NCBI GenBank assembly: GCA_963738375.1 | Contig: CAVTWL010000004.1 | Span: forward strand, 1,054,001-1,118,000 | Reading direction: 5' to 3' | Origin: Bog-159 sp963738375 | GTDB taxonomy: Bacteria; Acidobacteriota; Terriglobia; Bryobacterales; Bryobacteraceae | Length of the DNA: 64,000 nucleotides | In this document: positions 38,981 through 47,210 of the stretch, in pieces | Layout: the number at the start of each line of letters is the position of its first letter | Position numbering within the stretch: the first letter of the stretch is position 1 | Made by a program: the position numbers and the translations under genes | The notes under the pieces: generated by a model | Told to the model about the DNA's origin: nothing | Seen by the model: the letters and a program-made list of their open reading frames with translations, nothing else | Databases searched by the model: none

Positions 38981-39113
38981 TTATCCCATTGGCTCAGTGC
39001 CCTCATTCAAGATCGCCAGGTACGCATCGTAAACAAATAACCGATGACGCTGCCGCCCGGTGGTCTCGCGCAGCATCCCCAACTGCCGCATGTGCTCCAG
39101 CGACTTCGCCAGT
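38981..39113 (-). pseudogene. C-terminal relic of a Fic-family protein
   Basis: The minus strand reads LAKSLEHMRQLGMLRETTGR, then QRHRLFVYDAYLAILNEGTE PMG and a TAA at 38981. This is the C-terminal winged-helix end of Fic/DOC proteins of the type that end …GRQRNRLFVYDAYLxILxEG. The catalytic Fic domain (HxFxDGNGR) is absent from the window, so this is a 3' stub of an AMPylase-type toxin or regulator. Confidence 0.6.
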
Positions 39114-39133
39114 CGACATGAGTAAGTTGTCTA

Positions 39134-39320
39134 TTCGGACCGCACCACAAGCGGCGGCAGTCGGCTCGGGTGGCTCGTTCTATGGGACCGATGCTCGTGA
39201 CTGTGGCACGGTATACGAGTCGACACCAGCGAGTCGAGCGAACCCGTGGGCGGCGACTTCGATCCACAATTTTGTCGGGTGGCCTACAGATGGCTGCTCC
39301 CCCCGAGGCCCACTCACTGT
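39134..39320 (+). pseudogene. GloVer-repeat fragment, plus strand
   Basis: On the plus strand the frame reads GSFYGTDARDCGTVYE and STPASRANPWAATSIHNFVG, one GloVer-type unit (xLYGTTxxGG…GTVFxLTP…WTETVLYSF). No start or signal peptide belongs to it. It runs head-on into a minus-strand GloVer fragment at about 39320, so the two repeat pieces are in inverted orientation. Confidence 0.5.
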
Positions 39321-39535
39321 GGCATTGGCAAAACTGTGGAGTATGGTCTTGGTCCAAGCACCGTCCGTACCCGCGGCCAATTCAAACACCGTTCCGGCTG
39401 CGCCAGTGCCCCCGCCGTAGGTCGTACCGAAAAGGTCGCCATTGGTATTCCGAATCAGCGTCCCTTTCGGCTGAGAGCCATCAGCGCGACGAGCGCGAAG
39501 CGTGCTGCGGTCGATTGCGTGAAGCCGCGTCTCAT
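39317..39535 (-). pseudogene. GloVer-repeat protein N-terminal fragment, minus strand
   Basis: Starts at an ATG at 39535 with a signal-peptide-like MRRGFTQSTAARFALVALMA, then in a shifted frame GTLIRNTNGDLFGTTYGGGT and GAAGTVFELAAGTDGAWTKT ILHSF, a clear GloVer unit. Family homology stops near 39320, where the opposite-strand fragment begins. Together with the stub at 8854-9240 this is the second decayed GloVer locus in the window. Upstream, 39536-39777 holds nothing I can identify. Confidence 0.55.
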
Positions 39536-39777
39536 GCTGTCTCCCGGTCCATTGGAACCCAGCATACTCCCACAGCCTGCGGGCTTCAACCCTGCACCGG
39601 CGCACGCCCTGGTTCCGCGCCAGCCACTAGGGCGGCACGTCGCGCCACCGTAGCGCCATGACGGCCGGCGCCCGTGTCGTAAACCGAACGGATTCGCGCC
39701 GGCCTGCGTCCAAACGCCACCATTCGGAAACGCTGGAAGGCGGCCAAACCCATCCCGCGGATTGGCCGCCCCCCCGC

Positions 39778-40911
39778 CTAATGCTTCTCCTTAGGCGGCG
39801 CGGCGCGTTGCGCCTGATGCTGCTGTTGCTGCTGCAGATGCTGTTGTTGCTGTGTGTGCTGCTGCGACAGTTGTTGCGTCTGTTGCTGATGCCTTTGTTC
39901 CACTTGCGGACTCTGTCCCAACTTCTGGTGTTCCTGTTCCTGCCGCTGCTGCAAATTCTGCCGCTGCTGATCCTGCTTGGCGCTCAGGCTCTTCTGCTGC
40001 TGGGCGAACTTCTGGTCCATACCGGAATTGCCCGATTTGTAAGGCTCGGGCCTTTGCGGCGCGGCATCGTTGGGATGCACTGTCTTTCCCGCAGGCCGGC
40101 TCTCCGTAGCGGGTCGATTCTCCGCCGGCGCGCGCTCCCCCCCCGCCGCGGGACGGACACCCGGCGCCCGTTCCGCCGCCGGCTTGTACGATGGCGCCGC
40201 CGAACGCGCCTGCACCACGCCCCCCCCGCTGAACTGCGAAGGGCGCGCCGTCGCCGCAATCGGCGGCCGGCCGTGGTTCGACGACTCGAACAGTTGACGG
40301 TTCCCGCTCGCCTCGTTCACGTGCGCCGTCTGTGCCGAGGTCGGCGGCAAATGCCGGCCGTTCGCCGCTGCTTCCTCCGCTGCCGTCGGCCGCGCCGCGA
40401 TTCCGCCCACGCCCCCGTTGAAGCTGACGTGGCTCTCGTGATTCACTACAACGTTCTTCTCGTAAACGTTGGTGATGTTCACGACGTTATTCACCGAACG
40501 ATTATAGAAAAACGATCCGCTTCTCCAATATCCTCCCTCATAGCCCACGCCGCCATAGCCAAAGCCGTAATTCACTCCGCCGTAAAACCCAATCGTCAGG
40601 CCCCAATATCCGGGATGGAAAACGTAGAGGCCGTCCCCCCAGCCCCAAAAACCGGGCGTCCACAAATAATCCGGCTCCGGAATCGTTACCCAGGTTCCCG
40701 GCACCCAAAAATATCCGCCGTCGTCGTCATACGCCCAGTATCCCGGCGTCCACATGTAGCCATCGCCTGGACAAGCGGGCTGGTCGTAAACCGGCAATTC
40801 CGGCGGCGCAATATTGATCGAAAGAACGATTCCGGCGGAAGATATTCCCGGAATCGCCAAACTCATCAGCATGAGAGTCAATAGTGGTAGCAACAGTCGC
40901 TTCATATTCAT
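39778..40911 (-). CDS. Secreted YxWxPG-repeat protein with Gln-rich tail
   Basis: 377 aa from the ATG at 40911 (MNMKRLLLPLLTLMLMSLAI; signal peptide). Residues ~45-105 hold repeats GYMWTPGYWAY, YFWVPGTWVTI, YLWTPGFWGWG, YVFHPGYWGLT, the YxWxPGxW motif of secreted bacterial proteins, followed by Gly/Tyr-rich sequence and VVNITNVYEKNVVVNHESHV. The last ~90 residues are extremely Gln/His-rich (QQQTQQLSQQHTQQQQHLQQ). Probably an exported structural or surface protein. The divergent gene at 41179 shares the 267-bp promoter region. Confidence 0.75.
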   Translation of the reverse strand: MNMKRLLLPLLTLMLMSLAIPGISSAGIVLSINIAPPELPVYDQPACPGDGYMWTPGYWAYDDDGGYFWVPGTWVTIPEPDYLWTPGFWGWGDGLYVFHPGYWGLTIGFYGGVNYGFGYGGVGYEGGYWRSGSFFYNRSVNNVVNITNVYEKNVVVNHESHVSFNGGVGGIAARPTAAEEAAANGRHLPPTSAQTAHVNEASGNRQLFESSNHGRPPIAATARPSQFSGGGVVQARSAAPSYKPAAERAPGVRPAAGGERAPAENRPATESRPAGKTVHPNDAAPQRPEPYKSGNSGMDQKFAQQQKSLSAKQDQQRQNLQQRQEQEHQKLGQSPQVEQRHQQQTQQLSQQHTQQQQHLQQQQQHQAQRAAPPKEKH

Positions 40912-41178
40912 CGTTTTTCCTTGAACAGTATGGGGTCTAATCCCGACGTGCCGCTCAGCAACTGTCAGGCCACTTACCTTCGTCAAAGGACCGGCACTGT
41001 AGAATTCCGTACGCTGCGAAGGAAGCTGGCGCCGGCGAAGCGAAACTGAACGAATATGTGCCTCCCGCGACACTTCTAATCGGACCGCGCGCCGCCCGTT
41101 CCTCGGTTGGCACGCTTCGTGCTGTCACTCCTGGCGTGTGTGGTCGAAGTCTTCAATTTGTATGAAAAAGGATCTCTT

Positions 41179-41970
41179 ATGACGTCAATTAGCCGTTCTC
41201 GCCTTGTAGTTCCCATGTTCTGCGCCTTGGTCATCGCCGGTGGACTCGCACTCAGGGCCTCAACCGCCCCCGAGTCCAACAAGCGCACCATTCTCACTGT
41301 CTCCCAAACCGTTCAAATCGGTGACACGGTCCTTCAACCCGGTCAGTATTTGATCAAGCTTCTCGATTCCGAAACAGAACGCCACGTCGTCCAGATCTTC
41401 AACAAGGATGAGTCGCACATCATCGCCACCATCGTCACCGTGCCGGTTGAGCGCATTGTTCCGCACGGCCATACCACCTTTACCTTCTACGAAACTCCGG
41501 CGGGAACCGCCCGTGCCTTGCGTACCTGGTATTACCCCGGTGACCTCGACGGACAACAGTTCCTCGAATCCAAGCATCATGAGATGTTGGCCGCCAGTAC
41601 CGCCGTCGTAGACAACCCGCTGTCCTTCGATCAGGATACTAATGCGCAGCAGACTACCACGGCCGCTACTCAGACTACCACCGCTGAAACTTCCACTACC
41701 GCGCAAGCTCAACCCGCAACCTCTGATAGCCAGTCCGCCGACCGGCAGGTAACGGAACCGGCTTCCGCGCCGCCGGCCGAAGCCGCGCAACCCGCCGCTC
41801 CAGCGGCAAGCACCGAAGTCGCCGCCGCCGCTCCCGCCCCTGCGCCCGAACCAACCCCCGCCATGCCGGCGGAACTGCCCCAAACCGCTACCTCGTACCC
41901 TGAAGTCGCCTTCATCGGTTTTGCACTACTTGCCCTGGCTCTCGTCGCGCGCCTCGCCCAGCGAGCCTAA
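41179..41970 (+). CDS. Secreted/anchored protein with LPxTA-type C-terminal sorting-like signal
   Basis: 263 aa from the ATG at 41179 (MTSISRSRLVVPMFCALVIA). Signal peptide or N-terminal TM, then a beta-rich domain (about 30-150: KRTILTVSQTVQIGDTVLQP, a GTARALRTWYYPGDLDGQQF stretch), a Thr/Ala/Pro-rich stalk (about 155-230) and a C-terminal LPQTA followed by a hydrophobic helix and basic tail (LLALALVARLAQRA). That end looks like an LPxTG sortase or exosortase-type signal. The 24 codons upstream of this ATG are open but lack a signal sequence. Confidence 0.7.
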   Translation: MTSISRSRLVVPMFCALVIAGGLALRASTAPESNKRTILTVSQTVQIGDTVLQPGQYLIKLLDSETERHVVQIFNKDESHIIATIVTVPVERIVPHGHTTFTFYETPAGTARALRTWYYPGDLDGQQFLESKHHEMLAASTAVVDNPLSFDQDTNAQQTTTAATQTTTAETSTTAQAQPATSDSQSADRQVTEPASAPPAEAAQPAAPAASTEVAAAAPAPAPEPTPAMPAELPQTATSYPEVAFIGFALLALALVARLAQRA

Positions 41971-42040
41971 GCTCCTCCGCCCGACCTGCGCTCCGGCGGT
42001 ATCTCACATTCCGCCGGAGCTCCTGCTGTAAGCTGTCAGA

Positions 42041-43372
42041 TTGGTACCCTCCACTCCCCGGCATCCCGGCTTCGCTCGTTTCTGGCTGGCTGTAATTTTT
42101 ACCGGAGCTGCCACAGGGCTGGGAGCGGTCGCTCTCACCCGCTTGCTCGAGGTCATGCAGCGCCTCGTTTGGGGTGGCTCCGGCGCCGACATCCTAAAAA
42201 CCGCGAGCCAGGCCGGACCTGCTCGCCACATCCTCGTACTGATTGGTGCGGGCGCCTTAACCGGACTCGGCCAAATCGTTCTGGGCAAGCTTTCAAGCGC
42301 CAACGGCATCGACACCACGGAAGCAATATGGTTTCATGCCGGAAGGATGCCGGCCCTCCGCACTCTGGGCAGCGCGGTTCTGTCGGTATTGATCGTGGGC
42401 ATGGGCGTGTCGCTCGGGCGCGAAGGCGCGCCAAAGCAAGCAGGCGCGGTCTTCGCCAACTTATTCTCCGACTGGGGCAATTTATCCGACGAGCAGCGGC
42501 GCTTGCTGGTGGCCTGCGGCGCGGGCGCAGGCATGGCATCGGCCTACGGCGTCCCGCTCGGCGGCGCCCTCTTCTCGCTGGAAGTCATGCGCGGCATTCT
42601 GGCTCTCCGCTTCGTCCTCCCGGCCCTGTTTTGCGCCATGATTGCGACCGCCGTCTCCTGGCTGTTTTTGCCCAACGCACCCACCTACTTGATTCCGGCC
42701 TACCAGAGCTCGGCCGCGGTGCTCGTTTGGCTGCTCGTCGCAGCCCCCGTGGCAGGTGCGGTCTCGGTTGCCTTCGTGCGCCTCGTGCGATGGGCCGATC
42801 GCAACAAGCCGTCGGGTACGCGCCGTCTTCTCGCGCCTGTCGCAGCCATGGCAGCGCTCGGCGCATCGTCAATCTGGTTTCCGCAATTGCTAGGCAACGG
42901 CAAGGACGTTTCGCAGCTCGCGTTCGCCGGCGCGCTCGGCCCCGCTCTGCTGGCGACCCTGTTCGTGTTGAAGCCGGCTGCCACGCTGCTCTCGATGCGC
43001 TGCGGAGCGCCGGGCGGCATGTTCACCCCCTCGCTCACGCTGGGCGCCATGTTGGGCGGCGCCCTGGGCTATGCATGGTCGTTGCTGTGGCCGGGCGTGC
43101 CCGCAGGCTTGTTCGCCGTGCTCGGAGCTACGGCCGTGCTTGCCGCCACCACGCAAGGTCCGATTTCAGCCGCGGTGCTGATGATGGAATTGACCGGTCG
43201 CGACCGCTCCTTCATTCTCCCCCTCCTGCTCGCCGCAGGACTGGCCACGCTCGTCGCCCGGGCCATTGAACCGCGATCGATCTACGACGCCCGCTTGAGC
43301 GACGAACAAATTGCGGAACGGCAAAGACTGCGCGACCGGCCCCAGCAGCCCGAAATCGAGAGGATGCGGTAA
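42041..43372 (+). CDS. ClC-family chloride channel/transporter
   Basis: 443 aa with about ten hydrophobic helices. The ClC selectivity-filter motifs are visible: SLGREGAPKQAGAVFANLFS (GxEGP-like, with the gating Glu), and GGMFTPSLTLGAMLGGALGY (GxFxP). No CBS domains. The first GSGIP motif is poorly conserved. Start TTG at 42041 is tentative (MVPSTPRHPGFARFWLAVIF). It exchanges chloride for protons, often for acid resistance or osmotic balance. 70 bp downstream of the LPxTA protein gene; no operon evidence. Confidence 0.88.
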   Translation: MVPSTPRHPGFARFWLAVIFTGAATGLGAVALTRLLEVMQRLVWGGSGADILKTASQAGPARHILVLIGAGALTGLGQIVLGKLSSANGIDTTEAIWFHAGRMPALRTLGSAVLSVLIVGMGVSLGREGAPKQAGAVFANLFSDWGNLSDEQRRLLVACGAGAGMASAYGVPLGGALFSLEVMRGILALRFVLPALFCAMIATAVSWLFLPNAPTYLIPAYQSSAAVLVWLLVAAPVAGAVSVAFVRLVRWADRNKPSGTRRLLAPVAAMAALGASSIWFPQLLGNGKDVSQLAFAGALGPALLATLFVLKPAATLLSMRCGAPGGMFTPSLTLGAMLGGALGYAWSLLWPGVPAGLFAVLGATAVLAATTQGPISAAVLMMELTGRDRSFILPLLLAAGLATLVARAIEPRSIYDARLSDEQIAERQRLRDRPQQPEIERMR

Positions 43373-43455
43373 GCACTGAGCCGGGTGTCCCCCCCCGTCG
43401 ACACCGTGCGCTTCCGTACCTCGCCCATTGACACACTCGCCCGCCGTTTAATACC

Positions 43456-45128
43456 GTGAAATTCTGGGACGACCTGCGTCAAAAGAACGATCCAGCCCTC
43501 GCGCCCGCCGCCCCGAAACGCCTGCCAAAGAAATCCCCCTGGCCCGGCTGGCCGCTTTCGTCTCGCTCGGCGCGTTCCTCGTGGGGCTCCACCTCTACGC
43601 CTCCACTTTCGCCTCGCCCTTCGTCTACGACGATTTCATCCTTCCCCTCGACGAGTCGCCCGTCGGCCTGCTCGCCTGGGTCACCCGCGTCCGCCCCTTC
43701 CTCATGTTCACCTACTGGCTGAATACCCACCTCCTCGGCGATTCCCCCCTCGGCTATCACTTCTTGAACTTGGTCATCCACGCCCTCAATACCGGCCTCG
43801 CCTTCCTCGTCCTCCAACGCCTGCTCTCCATCGCCGCCGAAGGCCGCAGTCCGCGCCACATCCGAACCGCCGCCATCCTCGGCGCCGCGGTCTTCTTCGT
43901 TCACCCCCTCCAAACCGAATCCGTCTCCTACATCGCCGGCCGCTCCGAAAGTCTCGAATCGTTCTTCGTCCTGCTGGCTTACATCGTCTTTCTCTATCGC
44001 CGCCGCCAAGCCATCTCCTGGCTCGAGACCGCCGCCGTCCTGACTCTCTTTGTCTTCGGCCTCTGCACTAAGGAGAACGCCATCGCTCTGGTCCCGCTCC
44101 TGGTCCTTACCGACATCTTTTGGCCCGCGCCGTTTTCCGTCCGCGGCCTGCGCGCCAACTGGCGAATCTACGCAGCCCTGGGCCTCGCCGCCCTGGCCGC
44201 CTCCTGGAAAATCTTTCAAATCCTCACCGCCTCGGCGTCTGCCGGCTTCTCCATCCACGCCGTCACCTGGTACCAATACGCCTTCACCGAAGCCCGCGCA
44301 TTCTTCACTTACTTGCGCCTGTCTGTCATTCCCACCGGCCAGTCCATCGATCATTACTTTCCCGTCTCGCACAACGTCTTCGAATTCGGCGCCATTTACT
44401 ATCTCATCGCCCTGGTAGCCCTCGTGGCCCTCGCCATCTTCTACCGCAAGCGCCATCCTGTCGCCTGCTTCGGCCTCCTGCTAACCCTGGTCCTGCTCGC
44501 CCCGACTTCCTCCTTCATCCCCATCCAGGACCCTCTCGTCGAGCGCCGCATGTATTTGCCGCTCCTGGGCTTCATCCTGATCGCTTGTGAACTCGCGCGC
44601 CACCTCCGCCTCCAACGCCGCACCGGCTATGCCATCTGCACCGTCGTGCTGGCGGCTTTCTACATCCTGTGCTACCAGCGCAATCTTTCCTGGGAAGAAC
44701 CCTCCCGCCTCTTTGTCGAAGCCGCCCAGGATTCGCCTACCGGCCGCCCTTACCTCAACCTGGTAAAAGTGCTCGCCGAAGAACACAAGTGCCCTTCCGC
44801 GACTCCCTATCTCCAGGCAGCCGAAAAGCGCCTTCCCAACGACTATATGGTCCAGCTCGCCTGGGCCCGGGCCTTCGAGTGTGTCGGCCAGAAAGACGCG
44901 GCCCTCCAGCGCCTCTTCCGCGCCGCCCGCATCTCTCCCAATGCCGACGTCTTTACCCTGATCGGCAACCTCTACGGCGAAATGGGCAAGCCCGAACAGG
45001 CCGGAGTCTACATCCACAAAGCGGTCGCCCTCGACCCCAAATCCCCCATCGCCCTCACCGCCCTCAAAGATTGGGATATCTGGATGCGCGAACTCCAACG
45101 CACCGACGCCCAGCCCGCCTCCCACTGA
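43456..45128 (+). CDS. Polytopic glycosyltransferase-like (TMTC/ArnT-type) protein with C-terminal TPRs, one frameshift
   Basis: About 557 aa. Soluble N-terminus MKFWDDLRQKNDPALAPAAP, then TM1 ARLAAFVSLGAFLVGLHLYA in another frame; the break is at a run of five C at 43528-43532, where six C restore continuity (KKSPLARLAAF). The membrane part has an acidic loop after TM1 (FASPFVYDDFILP), as in GT-C mannosyltransferases, and about ten TM helices. From ~400 onward come two or three TPR units (PYLQAAEKRLPNDYMVQLAW, NADVFTLIGNLYGEMGKPEQ). Eukaryotic TMTC and bacterial relatives O-glycosylate exported proteins; substrate here unknown. Confidence 0.8.
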
Positions 45129-45272
45129 GGGCCGTTCACGAGCCGGGCCGTACCCCCATCTTGAGCCGAATCAATCGCCTGCGCCTTTCGATGGGCGGCT
45201 TGGCAGCTACCCAGTGCTAGCCTGATACCAGGCAGGGCCCGTCCAACCCCGTGCGAACAAGAGATTTATGAA

Positions 45273-45484
45273 AAATTGGGTTCGTTCGTATGGCGCGCCT
45301 CAAACGCAACTTTATGCACATTTCTGCACACCGCCCTCCTAGCGCACAGGCCCACCCCGAACGAGATCCGTCCTCAAAAAGCAACCACCGACGCCAACCC
45401 ACGGGGGTCCGTCAAGAACCCGAATTGGCTTCGTTCCGCTGCTCCATTTCCAACGCAACTTTATGCACATTTCTGCACACTGCC
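45273..45484. repeat. 63-bp direct repeat pair, intergenic
   Basis: 45273-45335 and 45422-45484 align without gaps, offset 149 bp. The last ~33 bases are nearly identical (core aacgcaactttatgcacatt, then tctgcacac and C or T, then gcc); the first 30 are diverged but share attgg and ttcgtt. They lie in the 417-bp gap between the TPR glycosyltransferase and tannase genes, which otherwise shows nothing I recognise. Confidence 0.7.
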
Positions 45485-45545
45485 TCAACAAAACCAATAG
45501 TTTACCCGCGCCACCCGGCCCCCTGCTCTGATATGATTTACGAGC

Positions 45546-47102
45546 ATGCGCACCCTCCTCGCTCTCGCCTTGATCTGCACCGCCCCAGCCGCCGCCGCCA
45601 CTTGCGAAAGTCTCAAGGCCGCCGCTCTCCCCGATACAGCCATCGTCATCGCCCAGTCCGTCCCCGCCGGAGCCTTCGCACCCCCCTACGGCCCGCCCCT
45701 CGACAAACTCCCCGCCTTCTGCCGCCTCGCCGGAGTCATCAAACCCACCGCCGACTCCTACATCCGCTTCGAAGTCTGGCTCCCTGCCTCCACCTGGAAC
45801 GGTAAATTCCTAGGCGTCGGCAACGGCGGATTCGCCGGCGCCATCGGCTTCGCCGCCATGGGCGCCAACCTCAAGCGCGGCTACGCCACCGCCGCTACCG
45901 ATACCGGTCACGAAGCCAGCGCCGAAGACGCCAGTTGGGCCTTCCATCACCCGGAAAAAGTCGCCGACTTCGGCTACCGCGCCCTCCACCTCACCACCCT
46001 CAACGCCAAGAGCCTCCTCCACTCCTTCTACACCGAACCCTTACAGCACGCCTACTTCGATAGCTGCTCCGACGGCGGCCGCGAAGCCCTCATGGAAGCC
46101 CAGCGCTTCCCCGCCGATTACGACGGCATCCTCGCCGGCGCGCCCGCCAACGCTTGGACCCACATGCTGGCCTCCGGCCTCGACGTCACCAAGTCCATCT
46201 ACGCCAATCCCGCCGGTTACATCTCCGAGATCAAGTTCCCCGCCATCGCCGCCGCCGTCATCGCCGCCTGCGACGCGCTCGATGGCGTCAAAGATGGCGT
46301 CCTGAACGATCCCACCCAGTGCCGCTTCGACCCCGCCTCCATGCTCTGTAAAGACCTCGACACCCGCCAATGCCTTACCGCCCCCCAAGTCGCCTCCCTC
46401 AAGAAGCTTTACGCCGGAGGCGTCGACTCGCATGGCAACTCCATCTTTCCCGGCTATTCACCGGGCGCCGAAGACGGCCGCGGTGGCTGGGTGCCCTGGA
46501 TCATTGGTAGCGGCCCGGGCGGCAGCAGCGGCTCAGTCTACACCGAGAACTATTTTCGCTATATGGTCTTCGACGACCCCGCCTGGAATCCCCTCACTGC
46601 CAACATCGACGTCGCCCTCCAGACTGCCGGCGAAAAAACGGCGCAGTCCCTCAATGCCACCGAAACAGATCTGCATGCCTTCCAATCCCGCGGCGGCAAG
46701 CTGATCCTTTATCATGGCTGGAACGATCCCGCCATCTCACCCACCAATACCGTCAACTATTACAACGGAGTCATCCACGCCATGGGCGCCCAAAACGCGG
46801 GAAACTTCGTGCGCCTCTACATGGTCCCCGGCATGCAGCATTGCATCGGTGGTCCCGGCGCCACCTCCTTCGGACAACTCGGAGCGGCCACCACCCAGGG
46901 CCCCGAGTACGGTATCTATTCCGCGCTCGAAGCTTGGGTGGAAAAAGGCGCAGCCCCCGGCCCCATTGTCGCGACTAAGTATGTTGACGATAATCCCGCA
47001 AAAAGCCCGCGTATGACTCGCCCGCTCTGTCCCTATCCCCAACTCGCCCAATACAACGGCGCCGGCGATCAAAATGATTACGCAAACTTCACCTGCCGCT
47101 GA
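45546..47102 (+). CDS. Secreted tannase/feruloyl esterase family hydrolase
   Basis: 518 aa. Signal peptide MRTLLALALICTAPAAAA. Catalytic motifs: nucleophile Ser in DSCSDGGREALMEAQRFP (relatives usually have CSTGGR), Asp in HGWNDPAIS and His in MVPGMQHCIGGPG. The two Cys flanking Ser and His (CSxGG and HCxGG) form the disulfide typical of this family. A lid domain lies between (about 210-330). Hydrolyses ester bonds of gallates, ferulates or related plant phenolics. Fits a plant-polymer lifestyle with the GH51 enzyme. Preceded by the direct-repeat region. Confidence 0.92.
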   Translation: MRTLLALALICTAPAAAATCESLKAAALPDTAIVIAQSVPAGAFAPPYGPPLDKLPAFCRLAGVIKPTADSYIRFEVWLPASTWNGKFLGVGNGGFAGAIGFAAMGANLKRGYATAATDTGHEASAEDASWAFHHPEKVADFGYRALHLTTLNAKSLLHSFYTEPLQHAYFDSCSDGGREALMEAQRFPADYDGILAGAPANAWTHMLASGLDVTKSIYANPAGYISEIKFPAIAAAVIAACDALDGVKDGVLNDPTQCRFDPASMLCKDLDTRQCLTAPQVASLKKLYAGGVDSHGNSIFPGYSPGAEDGRGGWVPWIIGSGPGGSSGSVYTENYFRYMVFDDPAWNPLTANIDVALQTAGEKTAQSLNATETDLHAFQSRGGKLILYHGWNDPAISPTNTVNYYNGVIHAMGAQNAGNFVRLYMVPGMQHCIGGPGATSFGQLGAATTQGPEYGIYSALEAWVEKGAAPGPIVATKYVDDNPAKSPRMTRPLCPYPQLAQYNGAGDQNDYANFTCR

Positions 47103-47210
47103 CTTTCTGGCCGGTCACGTGCTAAGTCTAATTAAAGTTGCTTTATCCGCGTCTGGCAGCGCAACGCGCCCTGCTATCATCGCATCTGAGAACACGTAGA
47201 GAGACCTAAC

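Noticed and set aside
38820..39032. 70-codon plus-strand frame with a hydrophobic segment
   Set aside because: No ribosome site, no family match, and it overlaps the Fic relic on the other strand.
41640..41730. ACTACCAC-rich stretch as a possible CRISPR-like or tandem repeat
   Set aside because: Short degenerate Thr-codon repeats encoding the TTT/TTA stalk of the secreted protein; no spacers.
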